Notes under the pieces: generated by a model
Databases searched by the model: none
What the model saw: the letters and a program-made list of their open reading frames with translations, nothing else
What the model was told of the DNA's origin: nothing
Part shown: positions 10,960 to 19,287 of the stretch, piece after piece
How the letters are laid out: each line of letters opens with the position of its first letter
How positions within the stretch are numbered: the first letter of the stretch is position 1
Position numbers and translations under genes: made by a program
Assembly (NCBI GenBank): GCA_037157565.1
Contig: JAZHRO010000055.1
Span: forward strand, 38,037,001 to 38,101,000
Origin: Thalassia testudinum
Taxonomy: Eukaryota; Streptophyta; Magnoliopsida; Alismatales; Hydrocharitaceae
DNA length: 64,000 nucleotides
Reading direction: 5' to 3'

Positions 10960-11030
10960 CAGAGCCTAGCCACACGACCAGTCTTTTCGTGCTACCTTTA
11001 GGCCAATCTTAGATTAAGGAAGCCACCTAC

Positions 11031-11110
11031 TTAAAGAAAATAGAAAAATATCCAAAAAGAAAAGAAATAGAAATAAAAAAGGAGAAAAGAAAAGAAACAA
11101 AAAGAAATAA
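11031..11110 (+). repeat. A/G-rich spacer of element d
   Basis: AAAGAAAAGAAA-type low-complexity sequence between the hairpins. A/G-rich stretches also lie between the two purine tracts of f (18050-18190) and, inverted, e (31890-31960). Confidence 0.6.
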
Positions 11111-11137
11111 GCCACACTTTACCGCACGAGTATGGCT

Positions 11138-11176
11138 GGCAAGTTATCAGTGGTAATAGCTCATCGACCGGTTGTC
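11138..11176 (+). ncRNA. RNA hairpin 2 of element d
   Basis: Second copy of the hairpin motif: arms 11138-11152 and 11162-11176, loop GUAAUAGCU. Pairing is weaker in the middle than in hairpin 1. Confidence 0.55.
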
Positions 11177-11734
11177 CAAATCCCAGCTAAAGAAATGCAC
11201 GTATAATTCCTAAACACTTAGGAAGAAGCGGAGAAGTAGAATAAACCGAGGAGATATACACTGGGTTCGCCCTTGTGTTGACCCCATAAAAATAAAAGTA
11301 AGGAGAAAGCTACTGGTCTGATAGATACACTTTTAGGCAGAAATTCTTTTAAGGTCACCTAGGATCATAGAAATTAGAAGTTTGTTCTGATTGCCAATCA
11401 ATGAGTCTAGCACTTCACACAAAAAGATGCTTAGAACTTAGAGTTCTCATTGAGTCTTGGGTGAGTTGAGTAGCCGTTGAAAGCTACTCTGAAACCCTAA
11501 ACTCAAAAATTCAAAAAAAAAATTAGAAAAGAAGAAAAAGAAAAAGATTCTTCTTTGAATAAGGCGAAGGGTTGAGGCAGTCTGCATTTTGGTAGACACC
11601 TGGGCGCTGTTGTATCTATGTAGTTCAGGTCTTAGTTGGAGTTCCTAAGTGTTAAAAAATAACTTTTTCCTAAGAAATCTGATTCTAATTCTCTTATAAA
11701 TAGCATGTAGTTTTGCTAGGGACTAGCAAAATAT

Positions 11735-11745
11735 AGGCATGGGGG
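11735..11745 (+). promoter_or_regulatory. LTR-proximal polypurine tract (PPT2) of element d
   Basis: AGGCATGGGGG after GGGACTAGCAAAATAT, joined directly to LTR sequence that corresponds to position 6556 of the 5' LTR. Confidence 0.75.
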
Positions 11746-11923
11746 TGCGACGTGCCACGCAAAGATCGTGAAATTTGTGCATGTGCAATCCTACGCGCCT
11801 CTGCACTCTCAATCGTACGCGGTGGGCACAATGAAGCTGATGAGGCATGATGCATTTTAAGCCATCTGATCTTGCGATCGGTCTGTTGGGAGTGCCCAAT
11901 CGTGGGTGTGCATTGAGGCAGCT
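11746..11923 (+). repeat. 3' LTR of element d, first part (5'-truncated)
   Basis: Matches 6556 onward of the 5' LTR. The first 741 bp of the LTR, including the tRNA-like module, are missing. The segment ends in CAGCT, the target duplication of element f, and continues at 22140. Confidence 0.85.
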
Positions 11924-14769
11924 TGATGAGAACCTCATCATGAGCCATAACTAGCTCATTTTGACCCAATACAAAGGATAAAAGCTCCTACATATCTCAA
12001 GGAAAGGCTTAACTCAGAGAATTCTGAGTTTGAGAAGAAAACCAGTCATAAGGGGTAAAAGTGCAATTTTACCAGTATAATCTGCATACAGGGTAATTCA
12101 GGGCCCAAACACAGGTCAAAACAGCTTAATAAGAATAAAAGTGGGATGAGATGATCTAGTAAGGGCTACAGCACTTCCAAGGAACCAAATGATAATCTGT
12201 AACCCTAAAACAACCCACTTCAATTCACAAGGTTCGAGGCAAAGTAAAAATAGATTAAACCCTCTAAAATTCATATAAAAATAATCTCTAGGGTTTAGAA
12301 CCTTCAATTTGGCCTTTAGAACCCATTTTGACCTACATTGAGAACCATGCCCAATTAATAACTTAATTTGGGTTTTTGCGCAAATTGACCGGTCAAACAA
12401 GGTTTAATATGAAAATGAAATTCACCATCAGATTCCTTAGGTCCTAATTAGTCATGTATAAAAACTTGAGCCTAAGAAGAAACCTCCTTGACCAACTTCA
12501 CACTTTGGTCCTCATATATTTACTCTTTGGCCCTCAACTTTTGAACCCTCGCATTTTGGCCCCTAACTCTCCTTCGTTCTTTGCAATCAGGTCCCTCCTG
12601 CAAAACCCTGCCAGCACCATGCTCCGGCGACCTTGCGCGGAGCATGGCGCCGCGCAGGGTGAGGTGGGGGACCTGGCAAGTATACCGGGGGTGCCCTGCA
12701 TCGTCAGCCGTCGCAGGGGCACCCCCATGGTCATTGTAGCCCACCATACCGGCCGTGCGAATGCACGGACGGTATGGGTTCGTGTTTCCGACCATTCTCC
12801 GGCGAGGGAGACACGTCGTCTCCCTTCGCCTTCCTCCCTGTTTCATCCCTATAAATTCCCCCCGCTGCTCCACCGACCAGGGCAGCTCGGGTCTGACGGG
12901 GAAAGCCCCCAACTTTCTTCTCCTCTCCCTCCGGCAGACGCCCACCAGCTCCGGAGGTTCTTCCTCCTCCTCCTCTTCGCTCTGCCGCAATACCAGCAGC
13001 AGAGACTTCTTCCCCTGCTCTTCCCGCGTCGCGCAATACCGGCGCGCGCTGCCTCTGCCCCGTCATCACCGCCGTCCTCCCCCCACTGGGCATCGTCTTC
13101 TCCGGCGACAGTCGATACGACTGTCGCGCTGTTCCTCCCCCTTCGTCCCTGCAAGTAAGTTAGAACTACTCCCCTTCTTCTCCTCTTTCTTTCCCCGCTT
13201 TCAATCTATTCAATTAAACCCTCTACCGACCCTGACCACCTTCACCCCCTTCGCCTCTGCCCACCCTCCGGCGAGCCGTTCCCATCACCTCAGCGACCCA
13301 CACGGCTCGCCGACCACCGCAGAACCTCCGCCTCCTCACCCTGATCCTCTTCCGCCCCTCCACTTCCCACCAAACACCCTCTGCAGATCCACCGAACACA
13401 CCCACTTCTTCGCTCACAGTTTGACCTAGGACGACCTGTTGGCTCCATCACGCCCCCTGCAGACCCCCTGACCACCTTCGCCGTGCCACGGCGAAGGTCC
13501 CCCGCCTGTCTGATTTGGCCGAGAGGCCGTTCGTCTGTGACCAGGTGACTCGCCCGCCGTCGCCATTACTGAGCAGGCAGAGCTCCTTCACCTACAGGTG
13601 CAGGCACGCCTTCGCCCAGGTTCGACTCCCAGGTTGCGCGGGGAGTCTCCGCGAAACGTCCCAGGCTCGCAGATGGGGCGAAGGCCACGCGTGAAGACAC
13701 AATCGCCCACTGCTCCCTCCGCGACGGGCGCTCAATTGGGGTGGGACATTTAGTCCCACCTCGGAACTTCTCGGAGGCGCGCGGACGCATAAAGGCAAAA
13801 AGTGCCTTATGCTGTCTGCCTCCTGACCACGGGGTGAGGTCCCTCTCACCCGACCCGGCCTCGTCCGTGGCCACGCTCCGCGGACCTGGCCCGACCCGAT
13901 TAAACCGACCTGCACTCCTCGCCCACCACCGCACGCCGGTGGGCCTGGACCCGGGCCTGACCCGAACCCGATTACCCGGTAGCTCTGGGAGAGCTTTCCC
14001 AAGAGTGGTTTCAGAGAGAAAGAGAGACGCGGGGGGGGGAGGGTAGAGTAGGTTTTGCCTCTTGACGAAAAACTCTGAAGTGTGCAGGCCAAAGAAGAAG
14101 AAGAAGACCTGTGGAAGAAGAAGTGCAGGCGAAGAAGAAGGAGCTGCACTGTAGCAAATGCTCAGTTAAGTCGTCGAAGCACCGGGTCAGACGACGGAAA
14201 GTCAGCAGCCAGAGCAGGAAAGAAGGCAGGCTGAAGAAGAAGGAAGAGCAACGGCTGAAGCAGAAGAAAGAAAGACTTAGTAGCTGAAGGCAGAAGCTCT
14301 GCAGCCATAAAGAAAAAAAAGAAGGGAAAAGAGAAAGGGTCACCACGATTGCAGAAGAAGAAGAAGAGAGGTCAAGGCAGAAAACCAAAGAAGAAGAAGA
14401 ACAAGGAGCTCTGAAGAAAGAAGAACATCACCAACGCAGGAACAGCAGGAAGAAGAAGAAGAGCATCACCATTGCAGAAGAAGAATATCACCTCTGCAGA
14501 ACAGAGAAAAGAAGGAGATCTAAAGAAAGAGAGAAAGAAGAGCATCCCCCTCTGCAAAACAAAGAGAAAACAACGAATTCTTTCCCTCTCTCTTTCTTTT
14601 TGTAAAAGAAACATGTATATCTCTAGAATACGACTTGCTCCCTGAGTTCGACCTCGGGAACTCTTTCATTTTCCGAGTAAAAAAAATTTATATATGAAAT
14701 GTTGGTAATAACCGGCTTTACTACAACGTTATAACAAAACCCTCAAACCCGGTTGCCGCCACGTTTTCA
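11924..14769 (+). repeat. 5' LTR of element f (2846 bp)
   Basis: Ends are TGATGAG...TTTTCA. Ends are AT-rich, the middle (about 12600-14040) is strikingly GC-rich, and the 3' part is a GAAGAA-rich leader. A TATA box (CCCTATAAATTCC, about 12846-12858) lies before it. Long frames in the GC-rich part, on both strands and repeated in the 3' LTR, are composition artefacts. Confidence 0.93.
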
Positions 14770-14772
14770 TTT

Positions 14773-14790
14773 TGGCACCGTTGCCGGGGA
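14773..14790 (+). promoter_or_regulatory. tRNA-Asp primer binding site of element f
   Basis: TGGCACCGTTGCCGGGGA, one mismatch from the complement of the plant tRNA-Asp 3' end used by Athila/Tat elements. It starts three bases after the LTR. Confidence 0.9.
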
Positions 14791-15880
14791 GCAACGGCTA
14801 TTCTAGAGGTAAACATTCCTGTTTCTTTTAAGTTCTGATAATCTCCTCTCTTTTGTGCAGCTACAGGAACTCAAGAAGACAAGCAACCACACAACCACTC
14901 CGAAGACAGGTAAATCTTTTCTCTCACTATTAACCCCTACACTCTAAAGAGGAAGAAAAGAAAAGAACAAGCAATATAGGGCTAACCTGTCTTCCATACT
15001 TAGTAACCATAAAAAGTTGCATGTTTTCAACTCATCACTCCTGCACACTATTAAGGGTATTTAAGGGCTAACACATTCTTGCTTGAGCCCTAATTGCCCA
15101 ACAAAGAGTTAAATGGACCAAGTAGAGCCAACATAAGGTCAAACATTAGGATTTCAGTAGAGACACACCCCTTAATCAAGAATTGAGGAAATCCAAAAGA
15201 GGTGTGCCCAAGCCATTGATTGAAAATAATTAACAAAGAAAAATCCTAAACAATTGGCTCTCTCTAAACACTTGAACCCTAAAAGAAAGGACCCAAAAAG
15301 CTCTCAAAGAAAACAAGAGGTAAAGTTGACCCCTTTGGGTTAACCAACCTTAAATTAGGTCACTCGTTGCACTTAAAAAGACTAAAGTTCAAGTGAAACC
15401 TTAAGCACCCTGATCTTAAAATTGGTAGACTTAAGAGGTCAAGATCCCCATTCTGGTCTACCTGGAACCGCAGTGACAAGAGAGGTCGGGTGGGGGAAAC
15501 CCCGTAACCCGTGGGGACGCTCTACCGTGTAGGGGTCTTCGCGGGACTCTCCCTCTCTGGATGCCCAGGTAATTCTCAGGTGGACGATCTTTCTGATCAA
15601 GGGGTCCATCTGCCCCGAACCTCTATAGTCACCCAACAATTTTTGGGTGTCTTGATTGGGTCCAGCACCTGCTTATCTCATCCAGCCCTTCAGTATTTTT
15701 CAGGAGGTCCTTGAAACCTCCTATAGAAATTCACTCTCCCCGAGGCTAAGCCTCGGCTCCTTTGTTTTTGCAGAAATCATTCACATAGCCCCTCTTTCCT
15801 CTGATTCTGAACAAAATCCCCTTCTTACATCTTGATTCAAACTTTGGTTCTATATCTTGATTCCACCACCTGATCCAATT
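14791..15880 (+). other. 5' leader of element f, with possible intron and a hairpin
   Basis: Untranslated leader of 1.1 kb. A donor-like ACAGGTAAAT (GT at 14910) and an acceptor-like TTTGTTTTTGCAG (ending 15773) could remove most of it before the ORF. A perfect 7-bp hairpin CCGAGGC-TAA-GCCTCGG occupies 15740-15756, just before the acceptor. Splicing is inferred from consensus only. Confidence 0.45.
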
Positions 15881-17752
15881 ATGCAGCCTAATTACCTAGT
15901 AAGACTACCATTCAAGAAACCTGAATATCGGAGATCTATGAAAGATAAAATGATCGAGGATGCCATAAAATTCTATGAAAAAGAAGAAAAAACCTCAACA
16001 CCAATAGGAGATATTCAGGTTGATGTCCCAACAACCACATCCTTCATCATAAACTGTGCCCAAATTCTATTGACTGGAATTTCAAAAGGATCAACCCGAG
16101 ATATGCTCATGACAGGATACATTGAGATGGAAAAATTACACCAATCTGAATACCTTCAATGCTTGACAAATCCTGTACTTTGGGAACAACACCAAGATGC
16201 CCTTATAAAACGGGTAGAAATGATGAAATCAGTAGAACAAATTATCAACCAGAAATACCCGTATATACCAGAAACAGAGGATGAACCATCTTGGAACAGT
16301 ATTAAGGAACAATTCAGTTTCCCAGATCCCGGGATTGAGGCACAAAGTGGTTGTAAAATCCCAACCCAGATAGAAGACAATGTTGAATTAGGTTGGGATA
16401 TTGCAGGAGAACACAATGCTGAGCCAACCCTAGGCCATGAATCACCAAGCTTAGAACTCCAAGACTCCTGCAATGACAAGATTGGAATTGAACCTCTGGA
16501 GGGTATAAATTCCACCCCTTGTTTTGATAAGGTGACCCTCGAAGGTTATTCGGACTTAGGTTCTAATAATTCTACCCACATCCTAAGCCTAGAACCTAGA
16601 TCTGAAACTTATTGGGAAGATTATGAGGCCCTTTATGAGAAAGATCAAATTTTTACAGAATATGATTCCGGGCCTCTATTTAATGAATATCCCTCTCCAA
16701 CATCCTCAGGAAATCTAATCGATTTTTCAGAAAACATGCCAATTTATGATATAGAAACTGAGGAGTTGGATGAGCAAGATTTTAATGGGGTCTATCCTAC
16801 CAGCTTAGAGCTTGAACAGAACATCTTTTTGAGCCCAGAATTGACATATAGGCTAGAACCCAGTCAGGCTGCTGATTCCACATTTGATGATTTTTGCTGT
16901 GGTGGAATTCATGATCATGAATCTCATTTTCGCCAACTCTCCGACAATTTCAAATCTGACTATAATTGCGGAGAGATTCCCCTTCCTGAACACGCCAGGC
17001 CTATCTACGACCTCAGTTCACATGACTCTGACTCTGACTCTGACTCTGAGGTCCTGATTCCCGAGATCACCGATAACACAGAATCATTCCTTTTCGATCC
17101 TCAGGAACCAAAAACAGAAAATGCCAAGAGTGATTGCAACCAAGAATCCAAATTTTTTCTCGAATCCGATTCCTTTCATCCTACAAACACTCTTCCGGCA
17201 TTTGATAGTTACCCAGAGGACTCTCTACAGAAAATCACCTATCATCTGTTTCTAGAAGAGCCCTCGTACACAATGGCCACCTCATCCGCACACACAGAAC
17301 GGATCAAAACCTCTCCCAAACCCCGACCCGCAACTGAACTCAATTTCTATTCAGATTCACCTCTCACCGAGCCGATTGCATTTCCACATCGGGTTTCGAA
17401 CATTGATCAGACTACATACCATGCTCTATCATTCTCTGATCACCCCTGTAGGGTTCCTGCATCAACCACTAATTATCCTACGGGTCCCTACTCTGACCAG
17501 GCTGATTCGGCTCAGCCAAACCCTGCGTTTACACTTCCACATCCATCTGAGCTTCATAGTTTATGGTGGGCACCACACCTTTTTATCCACATCTATCAAC
17601 CCACCAGATTGATTGGGTTTGGGCTGCATCATCAGCCTGTTGATCTGAACAAGCACCTGGTTGGACCAACCAGGCTCTTAATCAAGGTGCTTGTCTTACA
17701 AAACTCCGCTGATTTGACCATCCCCTCTCCATCGCATTTCCCGCTTGGCTGA
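15881..17752 (+). CDS. Orphan acidic ORF of element f (about 623 aa), no recognised domain
   Basis: The longest open frame in the window. It stays open upstream to 15857, but the first ATG is at 15881 (MQPNYLVRLPFKKPEYR). Residues about 1-130 are mixed and partly helical (MTGYIEMEKLHQSEYLQ, then ALIKRVEMMKSVEQIINQKY). The middle is strongly acidic, Ser/Pro/Tyr-rich, with a run of five alternating Asp-Ser units; the C-terminus is His/Pro-rich and turns basic. No CCHC knuckle, DSG protease, YVDD, RNase H or integrase motif is visible. The stop is followed by the 3' region with the purine tracts. Given its position it may be a diverged gag-like or accessory protein. I do not recognise the family. 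Confidence 0.6.
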   Translation: MQPNYLVRLPFKKPEYRRSMKDKMIEDAIKFYEKEEKTSTPIGDIQVDVPTTTSFIINCAQILLTGISKGSTRDMLMTGYIEMEKLHQSEYLQCLTNPVLWEQHQDALIKRVEMMKSVEQIINQKYPYIPETEDEPSWNSIKEQFSFPDPGIEAQSGCKIPTQIEDNVELGWDIAGEHNAEPTLGHESPSLELQDSCNDKIGIEPLEGINSTPCFDKVTLEGYSDLGSNNSTHILSLEPRSETYWEDYEALYEKDQIFTEYDSGPLFNEYPSPTSSGNLIDFSENMPIYDIETEELDEQDFNGVYPTSLELEQNIFLSPELTYRLEPSQAADSTFDDFCCGGIHDHESHFRQLSDNFKSDYNCGEIPLPEHARPIYDLSSHDSDSDSDSEVLIPEITDNTESFLFDPQEPKTENAKSDCNQESKFFLESDSFHPTNTLPAFDSYPEDSLQKITYHLFLEEPSYTMATSSAHTERIKTSPKPRPATELNFYSDSPLTEPIAFPHRVSNIDQTTYHALSFSDHPCRVPASTTNYPTGPYSDQADSAQPNPAFTLPHPSELHSLWWAPHLFIHIYQPTRLIGFGLHHQPVDLNKHLVGPTRLLIKVLVLQNSADLTIPSPSHFPLG

Positions 17753-17995
17753 AGGCATCAAATTTAGCGCTCAACGGGAGGCAGCCCGTCATTCTCTTTG
17801 AAAACCTGAAACTTGTTCTGACAGCTTTTGCACTTGAAGTTCACACTTTAGGACAGCCGACTCCAACTCAGATGTTTGCATCTGGGATTTGAAATCGTCC
17901 GCAAAAATTCAACCCGACCCATTCACTCATCCAAATTTCTGTCTTAAGGAATGAACTAAGACCCCCTAGGTTACAATGAGGACATTGCAAATCTT
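17753..17995 (+). other. 3' untranslated sequence of element f before PPT1
   Basis: No coding frame. It ends with AATGAGGACATTGCAAATCT, the block preceding the internal purine tract in all three related elements. Confidence 0.5.
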
Positions 17996-18008
17996 AGGCA
18001 TGGGGGGG
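17996..18008 (+). promoter_or_regulatory. Internal polypurine tract-like motif (PPT1) of element f
   Basis: AGGCATGGGGGGG, 1.28 kb before the 3' LTR. Same motif and context as in elements d and e. Confidence 0.72.
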
Positions 18009-18640
18009 TAGGAAAGTGCAAAAACTTGTAAGAAAAGGTTTCAAACAAAAAATTCACATATGCCAAAAATACCATAAAAATTAAAAAATTTTTCGAAAAA
18101 GAATAAGAGGAAAAGAGGAGAAGGAAAATTTTGTGAAGGAGAAAAGAAACAAAATGAAAAAGGAGCACAAAATTATGAGAAAAAGTGATAGTCATTAGTA
18201 AGGAACTAAGGAATTAACCTAAGTTCTAGACCTCATTCAAGAAAATAACTGAAAAGTGCACAATAAGATTAGTAAGAATGCAAACCTTAGGCATTCTTGA
18301 ATAGACTCTTAGTACCCATTAAGATCTGGACACTCCTCAAGAGGTTGAGGAAAATGAAAAGCTGAAGTATTAGGTCTAAGGCTTAGGAAGTATTCAGCCT
18401 CGTTAACTAATTTTTGGTTTACGGGACTCAGTAACCTAAGCACCCTAATCTCACACACAGCCTGGTTCAGTAAGCGTAAAAATCAGAATCACGCAGAAGC
18501 GTCGCAAAAATCTGAAAAGAACACCTAGAATAGGAGCGGCCGATCAACACAAGTTGATTTGGACGAGTTCCCAGCGCAGAGAGGCGGGAAATCCCCTCGA
18601 AGATGCGTAACAAAATATCATCTCCTCGGTGCTTGTCTCT

Positions 18641-18660
18641 TAGGATATTTACATATCCTA
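18641..18660 (+). ncRNA. Perfect 8-bp RNA hairpin of element f
   Basis: TAGGATAT-TTAC-ATATCCTA, a perfect stem with a four-base loop, 42 bp upstream of the three-hairpin array. Confidence 0.6.
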
Positions 18661-18702
18661 CGGGGGGCATGTAAGCACTCTGCTGGTTCAGATTCCATGG
18701 AT

Positions 18703-18830
18703 GGCATTATCTCGAAGTGTCAATTGCCAGGGTCTGGATTCGGCCACGGAATACCATGGATGGGATTATCTCGAAATCTCAATAGCCAGGGTTCCGGGGG
18801 TTGCCATGGGCGGTGCTATCTCGAAGCATC
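18703..18830 (+). ncRNA. Three tandem covarying RNA hairpins of element f
   Basis: Three hairpins share the loop AUCUCGA. Stems: GGCAUU/AGUGUC (18703-18721), GGGAUU/AAUCUC (18762-18780) and GGUGCU/AGCAUC (18812-18830). Stem positions 3, 4 and 5 change on both sides so that pairing holds (C-G, G-C, U-A; A-U, A-U, G-C; U-G, U-A, C-G). Each is preceded by CCATGG and followed by a GCCAGG block, with repeat units 59 and 50 bp apart. Conserved pairing with changed sequence argues for selection on RNA structure. Function unknown; packaging or dimerisation would suit a pol-less element. Confidence 0.75.
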
Positions 18831-19274
18831 GATCGCCAGGAACCCTTGAGGATTGATGATGGGAGCAAGGAATCTGATACAGACCGTGTTGAAAAGCCAA
18901 TCCTAGGCTAGAACTAAAAAGAAAAAGAGAGAGAAAACTCTCCAAACAGAAAAACTTTCTATCTCTCTCTTACAAAACGCACTGCGAACTGAGCCAGGGC
19001 TAAAACCATTTCAAGCACGGGTGCTTTAACCACGAAGTCCAATAAACCTTAGGTTAGTTCTTGCGGGCCTTAAAAACCTTTGCTAAAAGACTGAGGCTAA
19101 GGCTAGACAGATTTGGATCTTGATTGGTACTAGAGTACCTTTTAGGCCTATGGTCAGCATTCTAACCTAATCTATGCTCAAATAAAAAAGGCACTTATCT
19201 AAAACCATTAAAAACTTCATGGTCTAGAACAAGTGTTGAAACCTTAAGTTTTTGCTAAGGGACTAGCAAAAGCT

Positions 19275-19287
19275 AGGCATGGGGGTA
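19275..19287 (+). promoter_or_regulatory. LTR-proximal polypurine tract (PPT2) of element f
   Basis: AGGCATGGGGGTA directly before the TGATGAG start of the 3' LTR, preceded by GGGACTAGCAAAAGCT as in element d. Confidence 0.85.

Noticed and set aside
12454..14614. Many long ORFs on both strands in the GC-rich LTR of element f (repeated at 19818-21984)
   Set aside because: They overlap in several frames, lie across the LTR promoter and leader, have no domains, and are duplicated only because the LTR is. GC-rich composition explains their openness.
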